A program made the translations under genes and the position numbers. This document shows, in pieces, positions 37,633 to 48,391 of a stretch of DNA of 64,000 nt. The DNA comes from Cellvibrionaceae bacterium (lineage in GTDB: Bacteria; Pseudomonadota; Gammaproteobacteria; Pseudomonadales; Cellvibrionaceae): the NCBI GenBank assembly GCA_024707385.1, contig JANPZW010000008.1:434001-498000 (forward strand), written 5' to 3'. The stretch's first letter is position 1. Each line of letters starts with the position of its first letter. The notes beneath the pieces were generated by a model. That model had not been told where the DNA came from, did no database searches, and saw nothing but the letters and a program-made list of their open reading frames with translations.

Positions 37633-38982
37633 ATGTCCCATATCCGACTGTCCTTTCTATTTCTTCCATTGCTGATGCTATTGACGTCCTGCGCGCCGTC
37701 CCCGCGTAAGGCGGAGTTGAAGGCGGGGGATGAGGTCCAGGCGCGCGGTAGCCCGTTTGTTTCGGTGGAAGGGACGCGGCTGGTGCGTTACGGCAAAACC
37801 TATCGTTTTGTTGGCGCCAACTTCTGGTATGGCGGATATTTGGGGGTTACCGAGGCCGGTCGGGCGCGGTTGCGGCAGGAGTTGGACCAGTTGAAGTCCA
37901 TCGGTATCGATAATCTGCGGGTCCTCGCAGTGGCTGAACAAACGGATCTGACCGGCGCGGTCCGGCCTGCGGCCCATCTGTCACCCGGAACCTACAGCGA
38001 AGATCTGCTGATGGGTTTGGACGTGTTGCTGGCGGAGATGGCCAAGCGCGATATGGTGGCGGTTCTCTACCTGAATAACTTCTGGCAGTGGTCGGGTGGC
38101 ATGGGGCAGTACATGTCCTGGGTGAACGGTGCTCCGCCTATCGATCCCGACGTTACCGGCGATTGGAACGGCTTTATGCAGAATGCCGCTGCGTTTTATC
38201 GCAGTGAAAAAGCGCAGGACTGGTATCACCAGGTGATCCGCGCCCTGGTGACCAGAACCAATACGGTGACGGGAAAAGTGTACGTAGACGATCCGACGAT
38301 TATGTCCTGGCAGCTGGCAAACGAGCCGCGCCTGGGAAGTGATCAGGGTGGCCGGTCGTTCTATCCGCAGTTTAAAACCTGGGTGGAGCAGACCGCCCGC
38401 TTTATCAAATCCTTAGATTCCAATCATCTTGTCAGCACCGGTAGCGAAGGCTCCATGGGCACCTTGCGCGATCTCGATCTTTACAAGGAGGTCCACGCGA
38501 TCGCTGAAATTGATTATCTGACGTTCCATATGTGGCCGAAAAACTGGGGTTGGTTTGACGTCACCCGTCCGGAGGAGACCTATACCCAGGCTATCGCCAA
38601 TGCGAAGGCCTATGTCTTACAGCATCTGGAGGTTGCTGAGGAGCTGGGCAGGCCTTTGGTGTTGGAGGAATTTGGTATTGAGCGGGATGGTGGAGACTAT
38701 GCCCCAGGCGCGGGAACAACTCAGCGCGATCGTTTCTTCAGCGAAATGTTTGGCTTTATCGCAACTCAGGTAAAGTTGGATTCGCCCTTGATGGGCACCA
38801 ACGTTTGGGGTTGGGGTGGCCTTGGTCGAGCGCAGTCAGCGGATTTCATCTGGCGCGAGGGCGACCCGTTTACGGGTGATCCTCCCCAGGAGCCGCAGGG
38901 CTTGAACTCCATATTCAGTCAGGACGAGTCGACGCTGAAATTGCTGAAATCCCACGCCCGCTTTATGCGCAGCGCACGTTGA
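37633..38982 (+). CDS. GH5 (subfamily 7-like) beta-mannanase lipoprotein
   Basis: Surface or periplasmic endo-beta-1,4-mannanase-type glycoside hydrolase, 449 residues. A signal peptide ends in the lipobox LTSC, so it is lipid-anchored. The catalytic domain shows VRYGKTYRFVGANFWYGGYL, the acid/base Glu in SWQLANEPRL (E231) and the nucleophile Glu in LVLEEFGIE (E346), plus FHMWPKNWGW before it. No carbohydrate-binding module. ATG 37633 has AGGA 6 bases upstream. With the AGE epimerase and LacI gene it forms a manno-oligosaccharide locus; exact substrate is inferred. Confidence 0.87.
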   Translation: MSHIRLSFLFLPLLMLLTSCAPSPRKAELKAGDEVQARGSPFVSVEGTRLVRYGKTYRFVGANFWYGGYLGVTEAGRARLRQELDQLKSIGIDNLRVLAVAEQTDLTGAVRPAAHLSPGTYSEDLLMGLDVLLAEMAKRDMVAVLYLNNFWQWSGGMGQYMSWVNGAPPIDPDVTGDWNGFMQNAAAFYRSEKAQDWYHQVIRALVTRTNTVTGKVYVDDPTIMSWQLANEPRLGSDQGGRSFYPQFKTWVEQTARFIKSLDSNHLVSTGSEGSMGTLRDLDLYKEVHAIAEIDYLTFHMWPKNWGWFDVTRPEETYTQAIANAKAYVLQHLEVAEELGRPLVLEEFGIERDGGDYAPGAGTTQRDRFFSEMFGFIATQVKLDSPLMGTNVWGWGGLGRAQSADFIWREGDPFTGDPPQEPQGLNSIFSQDESTLKLLKSHARFMRSAR

Positions 38983-38997
38983 GCTGCTACCGACCGA

Positions 38998-39732
38998 ATG
39001 AGGAGTCCTGTATCCTGCGGGACCTTTTCAGATTCGCAGAGGGCGCGCCTTATTTCCGGCTTTTACACCATTTTGGATGACCAGAACGACTTTCTGGTGA
39101 TCGACAAGGCGCCGGGAGTGGCGGTGCAGGGTGATCCGAACGCGCCCTCGGTATTGCAGCTCATCTGCCGCGATCTTGGTCTGGAGAATCTCTTCCCCGT
39201 ACACCGCCTGGATCTGGGTACCTCCGGGCTGGTGGTGGCGGCCAAAACACAGGCCGCCAATCGCGAGCTATCACAAGCCTTTCAGGCACACAGCATCACC
39301 AAATGCTATCTGGCCATCAGCGGGAAAAAGCCTGCGAAAAAACAGGGCTGGATCATTGGTGATATGGAGAAGAGTCGCGGCGGCAGTTATCGCTTGTGTC
39401 ACTCGCGTGAAAACCCGGCGCGCACTGTATTTCGCTCCTTTCCGCTTGCCGATGGGCGACGCCTTTTTGTCCTGCGGCCAATCACCGGAAAAACTCATCA
39501 GCTTCGTGTTGCCTTGAAATCCCTCGGCGCCCCCATTATTGGCGACGCGCGCTACGGCGGTGAGGCGGCGGATCGCATGTATCTGCATGCTTGGCGACTG
39601 GAGTTTCCGTTTGGCGGGCGCTTGCATGAATATGTGTCTCCTCCCGGCAGCGGTGAATTATTTCATCTGCCTGAGTTAGCACCGCTCTTGCGGGAAATCA
39701 GCAACGACGGCTTCTGGCGCTTGGGTGTTTGA
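38998..39732 (+). CDS. RluA-family RNA pseudouridine synthase
   Basis: About 240 residues, catalytic-domain-only RluA-type enzyme. The catalytic Asp lies in PVHRLDLGTSGLVVAAKT; ITGKTHQLRVALKSLGAPIIGDARYGG is also diagnostic. It fits the short TIGR01621-type group, which has no S4 domain. The start is uncertain: homology begins at about FYTILDDQNDFLVIDK (near 39058), and the ATG at 38998 has no Shine-Dalgarno. Its stop overlaps the next gene's ATG (TGATG). The RNA target is unknown. Confidence 0.82.
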   Translation: MRSPVSCGTFSDSQRARLISGFYTILDDQNDFLVIDKAPGVAVQGDPNAPSVLQLICRDLGLENLFPVHRLDLGTSGLVVAAKTQAANRELSQAFQAHSITKCYLAISGKKPAKKQGWIIGDMEKSRGGSYRLCHSRENPARTVFRSFPLADGRRLFVLRPITGKTHQLRVALKSLGAPIIGDARYGGEAADRMYLHAWRLEFPFGGRLHEYVSPPGSGELFHLPELAPLLREISNDGFWRLGV

Positions 39733-41249
39733 TGCGTACCCGGTGGCTTGTGCTTGTGGTTTTTTTTTGCGCTGCCCTTGCCATAGGTTGGTTCGACCAT
39801 TGGCGGGCTGACAATCAACCGCCGACGACAACGCGTTTGCCACCGTCACCAGTGCAAAAGCGGGATTGCGATTTCACCTCTAACTACGCCCATCAGGTGG
39901 AGTGTTATTGGGTGAGTTTGGTGGACGCGGGTGCGCGAGGGCGGCTGTCGGTTGCGATTTTTCGCGGATCTGCCGAAGGTGCGGCCGATCCTTTGGTGTA
40001 TATCGCCGGTGGACCGGGTGAGGGCGGCAATACCCGGGGGAGATACCCTGGCAGTGTGGGATGAGTGGTTGAGCGGTATGCCAATAGGGCGAGACTTTGT
40101 GCTGCTGGATCCGCGCGGCCTTAGTCCGAGCGAACCCGCCTGGGATTGCGAAGAGTACTCGGAGATTTCCCGCCAGCTTCTCAATCGTCCGCTGACGTTT
40201 GCCGAAGAGGCTGGTTTGATAGCGCCCGTATTGGAGCAATGTCTGCAGCAATGGCAGGCTGAATTGCTCAAACGCGGTGGCCCCGTCGCATCATTGGACA
40301 CCTTTTCCAGCGAGCTGAACGCGCGGGATCTCGGCAGCGCGCTGCGCAATCTCGGCTATCGCCAGTGGAATTATCTCGCCGTCTCCTACGGCACGCGCGT
40401 CGCTTTGCTCGCCGCCATGGAGCAACCGGAGGTGCGCCGGATTGTTCTGGACTCACCCTACCCACCGGGGCGCGGCTCGATTGGTGATGCGCTGGTTGTG
40501 TGGATGAAGGCTCCTTCGCCGACTTTTGGCGCCGCTGCGAAAAATCCTCCTGTCCATTCGATGAGAAGCGCTTTTGGCAATTAATGGCGGATCTGCGGGA
40601 ACGTCCCGTCTGGGTGGAAGTGGACGATTGGCGCAGCGGTAAAAGTGAAAAATGGCTGTTGAACGACGGCCGCTTGGCTGCCGCTTTATACACCGCCTTC
40701 TACAGTAGTGAATTGGCTGGCAAGGTGGCGCCTGCGTTGGATCTGCACAGCCGCGGCGACAGCCGTGTACTGATGGAAATTCTGGAAGTGTTTTTCAATC
40801 AGGCGTTCGACAGCCGTTTCAACGGTGCGATCTACTGGGCGACCGAGTGCAACGACAATCTGCTGGAGGATGAGGAGACTTATGCCGCATTGTTGGCGGA
40901 ATCCGGTCAATGGCGCCCTTATTTCAGCAGCGATTGGCAACACAGCGTTTGCCGGGCTGCAGTGTTCCGCAGCGGTCAGCTGCCTTCCATGCAGGAGATT
41001 GCTGTGCCGGTTCTGGTTGTAGCCGGTACCCTCGACCCGATTACCACAGCAGTGCACGCGCGAGCGTTGATGAACTGGCTGCCTGAAGGTTATCTGCTGG
41101 AGCAGGAGCATCATTCCCACGCGGAATTTTTTATGGGGGAGTGCGGTCAGCATCTCATTCCATGGTTTTTACAGGCGTCGCTCGAGCAAATGGATGAGCA
41201 GTGGCGGGAAAAAAGAGATCTCTGCCTGCGGGCGGACGATAACCCATAG
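39732..41249 (+). CDS. TAP-like alpha/beta hydrolase, two frameshifts in this sequence
   Basis: Predicted exported or membrane-anchored peptidase/hydrolase: N-terminal hydrophobic segment (WLVLVVFFCAALAIGWF), oxyanion region YIAGGPGEGG, nucleophile in AVSYGTRVAL, then Asp in VAGTLDPIT and a C-terminal His (EQEHHSHAEF). This layout matches tripeptidyl-aminopeptidase-like hydrolases. The frame breaks at G5 (40036-40040, one too many) and again near 40494-40503, where one base is missing (probably a G, giving ALVVVDEGSF). About 505 residues when repaired. Overlaps the pseudouridine synthase stop. Confidence 0.75.
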
Positions 41250-41261
41250 GAGGTGTTGAGA

Positions 41262-41608
41262 ATGCGCTTTTTGCTTTATCTGTACTTCGCATTATTATGC
41301 GCACCGGTTTTTGCTGAAGATCACGTGACGGGGAAAAAATGACTATTTGGATTGACGTTCGCACACCGGAGGAGTTTGCCCAGGGCCATATCGCCGGGTC
41401 GATCAATATTCCATACGAAATTATTGGCCACGAGATCACCAGTATTACCCGCGATGTCGACAGCGATGTGCGGGTTTACTGCCGCTCTGGGCGCCGCTCC
41501 GGCGTTGCGATGGATACGTTGAAAGGCATGGGCTACGCCAATGTAATCAACGAAGGTGGTTACGAAGACCTGCTGGCGCGAAAGGCCAACGGCGAAGATA
41601 TCCCCTGA
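41262..41608 (+). CDS. Periplasmic rhodanese (PspE/GlpE-like), frameshifted in this sequence
   Basis: A strong AGGAGG (41248-41253) precedes ATG 41262, which begins a signal peptide (FLLYLYFALLCAPVFA) but runs into a stop after 26 codons. The rhodanese domain (IWIDVRTPEEFAQGHIAGSINIP; active Cys in YCRSGRRSG) starts in the next frame. Adding one A to the A6 run (41334-41339) fuses them into one exported rhodanese of about 115 residues. Read literally, the domain would start at ATG 41339 and be cytoplasmic. Sulfur donor and acceptor unknown. Confidence 0.8.
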
Positions 41609-41620
41609 ATAATTCCCTGA

Positions 41621-42661
41621 TTAATATTGCAGCGCGAGAACCTTGAACTGGCGGTTATCCGCTAGAAGCTTGGTTCTGCTGAACAGGCCGCTGAGCTTTT
41701 TCTCCAGCGTAATAAAGCTGTTGACCACAAATACTGCAGTACCATTGGCGTTCAGCTTGTTTTTTGCGGCAAGTAAAAACTCCCTTGTCAGATCCCGGTC
41801 CACATCGAACCCGCGATGGAACGGCGGATTGCACAGCACAAGATCGAATTTCCCTGACACCTGATCACCTTTGTCCGCCGCCACAATTTCCACCGGCAGA
41901 TTCCACGCGCGCGCATTTTTGCTCATGCAGGCCAGGGCTCCGGCATTGTTGTCGGTGGCGACTCTGCGAGTGCAGGGGAGCCAGCCGCTCGCCAAGGTTA
42001 GAAATCCATAACCGCAGCCGAGGTCCAGCATGCTATCGGAGTGCTGCCAAATGGATTCTTCCTTTTTAAGCTGCTCGATCAATAGGGCGCTGCCTGCGTC
42101 GATTTTGTCCCAGCCGTAAACCCCGGGTTTACTGTAAATGGGCTGATCCTCCCAGGTCCCTATCGTCTGAATTTGATGATAGATATCGCTGTCTTGGGGG
42201 AGTTCTTCGTGGTTTTTTTTCAGCGCACCGACGTAAATCAAGCCATTTTTTTTTCAATCGCTCCGCACTGTGAAAAATATCGCACGCATAATCCCAGATG
42301 CTTTTCACCCCCTCATTTTTTTTCTCCCGCAATGTGCAGGGTGCCACCGCTATTCAGGTGTGTAAGGGCCAGGCGAATCAAATGCAGGTTGACCGCTTTT
42401 TTCTTTGCAAATCCGCAGATAGACGGCATCGAATCTGTCGGACTGCTGCGCAAGTTGCCAATCGCTGAATTGGGCGGGAATCTGATGCTTGAGTGCGGCT
42501 TGGGCGACATCGAAGCGATTGCTTAAAACATCGAGATGGGGCGCATGTCTAGCGAGAGTTGGCCAAACATCGCCGCTGTTTTCGTCGGCGAACCACAAGC
42601 TGCGGGCGCCGGCGCGCAACTGAGTCAACAAATAGGCGGTGCTGGCATCGGTCAAGGGCAT
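41621..42661 (-). CDS. rsmC: 16S rRNA (guanine-1207-N2)-methyltransferase RsmC, three frameshifts in this sequence
   Basis: SAM-dependent methyltransferase of the 30S subunit. Fragments in order: N-terminal domain (SLWFADENSGDVWPTL), a middle part (AVNLHLIRLALTHLNSGGTLHI and NEGVKSIWDYACDIFHSAERL), and the catalytic domain (MLDLGCGYGFLTLA; LCNPPFHRGFDV). Breaks lie in T6 (42397-42402), T8 (42316-42323) and T9 (42246-42254) on the plus strand; each needs one base fewer. Repaired length is about 346 residues, normal for RsmC. It overlaps the rsuA stop. Confidence 0.85.
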
Positions 42662-43350
42662 GCGGAAATTACTTCCTCTGGTGTGAGGTGACGAAATTCG
42701 CCGGGAGATAATTGCGGATCGATTTTTAGCTCACCTATTTGTGCTCTATGGAGAGACACCACACGATTGCCGACGGCAGCGAACATGCGTTTCACCTGGT
42801 GATAACGACCTTCCTGTAGCGTGATTGTGACTTGCCGGGGAGAGGAGGAAAAAATCTGGCAGGGCAGGGTGGGCTTTGTTTCCGAGTGCAGCATGACGCC
42901 GTTTTTCAAGGTTGCTATGGCATCTGCGGTTATCGGCTCCGCCAGTTCGGCGCAATAGACTTTGGTGCAACGGCTGTTGGGTGCGGTGATGCGGTGATTC
43001 CAGGAACCGTCGGTGGTCAGCAGCAAGAGACCTGTTGTATCCAGATCCAGGCGCCCTACGATTTGCAGTGGTTCCGTGGGGTGTTGTTGAGTGCTGATTA
43101 AGTCCAAAACCGTTGGGTGTTGGCCGTCGGTGTTGGCGCACAAATATCCCGCAGGTTTATGCAGCATCAGGTAGACCGGTGAAGGCAGGACGATGTGTTG
43201 GTCGTCCAGAGTGACTTTGCGGTTGTCGACTTTGATAGCGGCGTCGCGCGAAATTTCTCCGTCGACCGCCACTCTGCCTTCTTTTATATAGCGCTGAGCT
43301 TCGCGACGCGAAGCTCCTGTGGCATGGGAGATAAAGCCGTCCAACCTCAT
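42652..43350 (-). CDS. rsuA: RsuA-type 16S rRNA pseudouridine(516) synthase
   Basis: 232 residues: an N-terminal S4 RNA-binding domain ([22 protein letters not shown] region), then the synthase domain with catalytic Asp in [18 protein letters not shown] and the terminal [16 protein letters not shown] block. RsuA rather than RluB/RluE is favoured by length and S4 domain. The ATG 43350 overlaps the folD stop (ATGA), so it is coupled to folD; its own stop overlaps rsmC. Confidence 0.85.
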   Translation of the reverse strand: MRLDGFISHATGASRREAQRYIKEGRVAVDGEISRDAAIKVDNRKVTLDDQHIVLPSPVYLMLHKPAGYLCANTDGQHPTVLDLISTQQHPTEPLQIVGRLDLDTTGLLLLTTDGSWNHRITAPNSRCTKVYCAELAEPITADAIATLKNGVMLHSETKPTLPCQIFSSSPRQVTITLQEGRYHQVKRMFAAVGNRVVSLHRAQIGELKIDPQLSPGEFRHLTPEEVISACP

Positions 43351-44195
43351 GGTGTGTGGAGACTTTTCTCTCCCGCGTCGACGGATTGATAGATCAAGGT
43401 ATTGATGGTCATAGGGCCGACTCCGCCGGGCACGGGTGTAATAGCGGCAACTCTGTCGCTCAGGGGGCCGAGCTCTATGTCTCCGACGCCACCTGGGTGG
43501 TAGCCGGCGTCCACTACCACGGCGCCGTCTTTGATCCATTCAGCTCGAATAAACTCCGGCTTGCCGACAGCACCTACGACTATATCGGCGCGGCGGATAT
43601 GGCCTTCCAGGTCGACGGTTTTGGAGTGGCAGATGGTCACTGTCGCGTTGGCATTTAAGAGCATCAAAGCCATGGGTTTGCCTAGGATAGGGCTGCGACC
43701 AACGACTACAGCGTGTTTGCCCGCCAGGGGAATATTGTAGGCCTCCAGCAGTCGCATAATGCCTTTGGGGGTAGCGCAGCCGTAGGCGGATTCGCCCATT
43801 GCCATGCGACCGAAGCCGAGACAGGTTACCCCGTCCACATCTTTATTAAGCGCTATGGCATCAAAGCAGGCGCGCTCGTCGATTTGATGTGGGACCGGGT
43901 GCTGCAAAAGAATGCCGTGGACTGCTGGATTTTTGTTGAGCTCGTGAATTTTGGCGAGTAGTTGCTCGGTGGTAGTTTCTGTTGGCAGTTCCACTTTCAT
44001 GGAGTCCATACCAATTCGCGTGCAGGCATTGCCTTTCATTTTGACGTAGGTTGCCGATGCAGGGTCATCGCCTACCAGAATGGTGGCGAGAATCGGGGTC
44101 AACCCGCTTGACGCCTTGATTGCAGCGACGCGCGCCGACAGTTCTGTTTCGGTTTTTTGCGCCAGTGCTTTGCCATCGAGAATGAGTGCCGACAT
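43347..44195 (-). CDS. folD: Bifunctional methylenetetrahydrofolate dehydrogenase/cyclohydrolase
   Basis: Interconverts methylene-, methenyl- and formyl-tetrahydrofolate. 282 residues from ATG 44195. Signatures: [16 protein letters not shown] (catalytic Lys), [15 protein letters not shown], and [18 protein letters not shown], with [14 protein letters not shown] near the end. The upstream in-frame ATG at 44243 is rejected as folD proteins begin near [11 protein letters not shown]. First gene of folD-rsuA-rsmC. Confidence 0.95.
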   Translation of the reverse strand: MSALILDGKALAQKTETELSARVAAIKASSGLTPILATILVGDDPASATYVKMKGNACTRIGMDSMKVELPTETTTEQLLAKIHELNKNPAVHGILLQHPVPHQIDERACFDAIALNKDVDGVTCLGFGRMAMGESAYGCATPKGIMRLLEAYNIPLAGKHAVVVGRSPILGKPMALMLLNANATVTICHSKTVDLEGHIRRADIVVGAVGKPEFIRAEWIKDGAVVVDAGYHPGGVGDIELGPLSDRVAAITPVPGGVGPMTINTLIYQSVDAGEKSLHTP

Positions 44196-44352
44196 GGTCC
44201 GGGTCCCGTTTTTGCTGAATATAAAGGCCGCGCATTTTCCCACAGGGCGGTTCTTCAGCCAACGACCTGACTGGGTTTTTTACGCGCAGGGAGCGTGCCA
44301 GATCTTTCGCGCCGCCGTATTTCGGCTGTGCGGAAATCGGCGAAATTGATCG

Positions 44353-44381
44353 TTGACGAGCCCCGGGGTGATGGGTATGAT
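44353..44381 (+). promoter_or_regulatory. tRNA operon promoter
   Basis: TTGACG (44353-44358), 17-bp spacer, TATGAT (44376-44381), then GC-rich GCGC discriminator, about 58 bp before tRNA-Pro. A strong sigma-70, stringent-type promoter match. Confidence 0.75.
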
Positions 44382-44438
44382 GCGCACCTCTCGAATGGCA
44401 GCCCTTCTCAAGGGTTTTATTACGGCCTTTCGTGTCGG

Positions 44439-44515
44439 CGGAGTGTAGCGCAGTCTGGTAGCGCGTCTGCTTTGGGAGCAGAATGTCGGGGGTTCGAATC
44501 CCTCCACTCCGACCA
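44439..44515 (+). tRNA. tRNA-Pro (TGG)
   Basis: Acceptor CGGAGTG pairs with CACTCCG (44505-44511), discriminator A, CCA encoded. Stem TCTGC/GCAGA encloses loop TTTGGGA, anticodon TGG. T-loop GGTTCGAATCC. Confidence 0.96.
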
Positions 44516-44588
44516 TTCCTGAGATGTTTTGCCTGCGGTCCATGCAGCAATGCGTATCCAGCTCGGGCCAGAAGGAACAGCAACACGA

Positions 44589-44665
<77 letters not shown>

Positions 44666-44733
44666 TACACCCTGGTGTTCCCGGCGGTGTGACATTCCCC
44701 ACGTGGCGAACCCACCCCTGCGTGGCGAACTAT

Positions 44734-44810
44734 GGTGACTGTAGCTCAGTTGGTAGAGCCCTGGATTGTGATTCCAGTGGTCGCGGGTTCGAGCCCCGTC
44801 AGTCACCCCA
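44734..44810 (+). tRNA. tRNA-His (GTG)
   Basis: Acceptor GTGACTG pairs with CAGTCAC; the extra G-1 (44734) faces C73 (44807), the identity element of tRNA-His, and CCA is encoded. Anticodon loop TTGTGAT gives GTG. Confidence 0.96.
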
Positions 44811-45020
44811 TCCTCTGTATTTCATTCTCAAGTCTTCTCAAATTTTATCCTCGCAGTTATTCGCCGGTCAGCGCACAGTTCCTGCTACTGAACTTTTGTT
44901 TCAATCCCGCATAGCGTGCATTAATATCTACGCGTTTTGGACGGTGGTATCTGCGCCTGTTGGATCGGGCTTTTACGTGTCAACGCGGAACCGTTTATCC
45001 CACAGTAAGAGGGCTTTGGT

Positions 45021-45900
45021 TTGAGAAAAAGGAATCATCCTGGCGGGCGGCAGTGGCACCCGTCTTTATCCGCTCACCCAGGTGGTCAGCAAGCAGCTGA
45101 TGCCTGTTTACGACAAACCTATGATTTATTACCCGCTGGCAACCTTGATGCAGGCGGGAATTCGCGAAATTCTTGTTATTACCACGCCCGCCGAGCACGA
45201 TCGTTTTGCCGCCCTGTTGGCTGATGGTGAACAATTCGGCGTAAAGATCGAATATGCGGTGCAACCGTCGCCGGACGGCCTGGCGCAGGCATTTATTATC
45301 GGTGAGAAATTTCTCAATGGATCGCCCGCAGCGTTGGTGCTGGGGGACAATCTTTTTTATGGCCACGATCTGGTCAAGTCGCTGCAAGCAGCTGCTGCGC
45401 AGAATTCCGGCGGCACTGTATTTGGCTATCACGTCGCCAATCCCAAAGCATATGGTGTGGTGGAATTTGATGCGAAGGGCAAGGTGATTTCCATAGAAGA
45501 AAAGCCGGCGCAACCGAAATCGAATTACGCCGTTCCCGGTATTTATTTCTTTGATGAACGAGTGGTGGAATTTGCCAAAAATGTCAAACCATCACCCCGG
45601 GGTGAATTGGAAATCATTGACGTGATTAACGAATATCTGCGCGCTGATGCTTTGCGCGTGGAGGTCATGGGGCGCGGCACCGCGTGGCTCGATACAGGGA
45701 CTCATGATGATCTTCTGGCCGCGGCACAATTTATTTCGACCCTCGATAAGAGGCAGGGCTTGAAAGTTAATTGTCCTGAGGAAGTGGCTTATCGCAACGG
45801 TTGGATTTCGGCGCAGCGTTTGCGCCAAATCGCAGAGCCTTTGCGTAAGAGTGGTTACGGAGAATATTTGCTGCGATTGTTGGATAGTCAGGTGTTCTGA
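45021..45900 (+). CDS. rmlA: Glucose-1-phosphate thymidylyltransferase, frameshifted at its start in this sequence
   Basis: First enzyme of dTDP-L-rhamnose synthesis: Glc-1-P plus dTTP to dTDP-glucose. Most of the protein reads from [22 protein letters not shown] onward; the nucleotide-binding start [17 protein letters not shown] is in another frame. Removing one A from A5 (45026-45030) joins them from a TTG start at 45021. Repaired length is about 293 residues. The stop overlaps rmlC (TGATG). Heads the sugar-nucleotide cluster. Confidence 0.9.
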
Positions 45901-46448
45901 TGAAGTTTATCGATACGGCAATACCCGATGTGAAAATCCTTGAGCCGGCCGTCTTTGGTGACGAGCGCGGTTTTTTTATGGAAACCTTCCGCGCCGACGA
46001 ATTTGCCCAGCAGACAGGAGCAAAACCGTTTGTGCAGGACAACCACAGCAAATCCGCACACGGGATATTGCGCGGGCTGCATTACCAGCTTGAACAAACC
46101 CAGGGCAAGCTGGTACGCGTTGTCGCCGGGGCAGTATTTGATGTGGCGGTGGATATGCGTGAATCGTCCCCGACTTTCGGACGTTGGGTGGGCGTAGAGT
46201 TGTCTGCCGACAATAAACGCCAGCTCTGGGTTCCGGAAGGTTTCGCCCACGGTTTTTATGTGCTGACCGAAGCGGCGGAATTTGTTTACAAGTGCACGGA
46301 TTATTATCACCCCCAATCGGAAGTTTCCCTGCTTTGGAATGATCCCGCTGTAGGTATCGATTGGCCATTGGTAGGTGGTGCTTCTCCTAAATTATCAGGC
46401 AAAGATCTTAATGGCCTCGCGTTCGCGCAGGCTCCAAAATTCAGTTGA
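45900..46448 (+). CDS. rmlC: dTDP-4-dehydrorhamnose 3,5-epimerase
   Basis: 182-residue cupin epimerase, third step of dTDP-rhamnose synthesis. Signatures: DERGFFMETFRADEF, FVQDNHSKSAHGILRGLHYQ (catalytic His), GRWVGVELSADNKRQLWVPEGFAHGF. Complete. Its ATG overlaps the rmlA stop. Confidence 0.96.
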   Translation: MKFIDTAIPDVKILEPAVFGDERGFFMETFRADEFAQQTGAKPFVQDNHSKSAHGILRGLHYQLEQTQGKLVRVVAGAVFDVAVDMRESSPTFGRWVGVELSADNKRQLWVPEGFAHGFYVLTEAAEFVYKCTDYYHPQSEVSLLWNDPAVGIDWPLVGGASPKLSGKDLNGLAFAQAPKFS

Positions 46449-46455
46449 GGGATTC

Positions 46456-47315
46456 ATGCGCATTTTGGTTGTTGGCAAAAGCGGACAACTCGCTTGGGAG
46501 TTGGGTCGCTCGATTCCTGCGGGATGGCAGGTGACTACACGCGGACATGATGAACTCGATATTCGCTCTGCCGAGCAGATCCGCGAGCATATTGCTCGGT
46601 ATGACCCTCAGGTGGTGATCAATTGTGCAGCTTACACCGCAGTGGACAAGGCGGAGAGTGACAGTGCCACGGCCTATGCGGTGAATGAAAGCGGCGTGCG
46701 CAATCTGGCACTCGCCTGTCGCGATCACAATGTCCGACTGTTTCATATTTCCACGGATTTTGTTTTCGACGGCCGCGCAAATCAGCCATACGCTCCTGAT
46801 GCGGTGGCGAATCCACTGAGTGTCTATGGTGCATCCAAGTGGGCCGGCGAGCAGTTGGTAAGCCAGTTGCTGCCGCAATCGTCGGTGATTGTTCGCACCT
46901 CCTGGGTGTATTCATCGCATGGCAATAATTTTGTGAAAACCATTTTGCGTCTGGTGAAAGAAAAACCTCAGATAGGTGTGGTTGCCGACCAGATTGGCAG
47001 CCCCACCTGGGCGAAAGGTCTGGCGGATTGGTTGTGGGCCATAGCGGCAAAGCCGGATATCAGCGGCGTATTTCATTGGAGCGATGCGGGTGTGGCCTCG
47101 TGGTATGACTTCGCGGTGGCGATTCAGGAGTTGGGTTATGAAAAAGGATTGCTGGGCAAGACAGTGCCGATTAATCCGATTCCCACAACAGCCTATCCTG
47201 TCCCCGCGTGCCGGCCAAAATATTCCGTTCTCGATAAGCGTTCTGCAGAGAATGCTGCTGGGATTAAATCTGTTCATTGGCGCCAACAACTGGCGCGCAT
47301 GCTGGATGAGTTGAA

Positions 47316-47319
<4 letters not shown>
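46456..47319 (+). CDS. rmlD: dTDP-4-dehydrorhamnose reductase
   Basis: Final, NAD(P)H-dependent step to dTDP-L-rhamnose. 287 residues from ATG 46456; upstream in-frame starts lie inside rmlC. The SDR fold shows VVGKSGQLAWELG, STDFVFDG, and catalytic YGASKWAGE. Overlaps the next gene by 4 bp (ATGA). Confidence 0.95.
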
Positions 47320-48328
<1,009 letters not shown>

Positions 48329-48391
48329 CGTAACAATGGCGTGTTTTTCGGGCAGAAGTAGCCGGTAAATTTCAGAATTTCGGGAGCAAAA

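Noticed and set aside
35076..38982. Genomic island at tRNA-Pro carrying the mannan-type genes
   Set aside because: No integrase, no duplicated tRNA 3' end, and codon use looks like the surroundings.
44702..44730. Direct repeat CGTGGCGAAC (44702-44711 and 44721-44730) between tRNA-Arg and tRNA-His as an attachment site or mobile-element scar
   Set aside because: Only 10 bp, with no integrase, no further copies and intact tRNAs on both sides.
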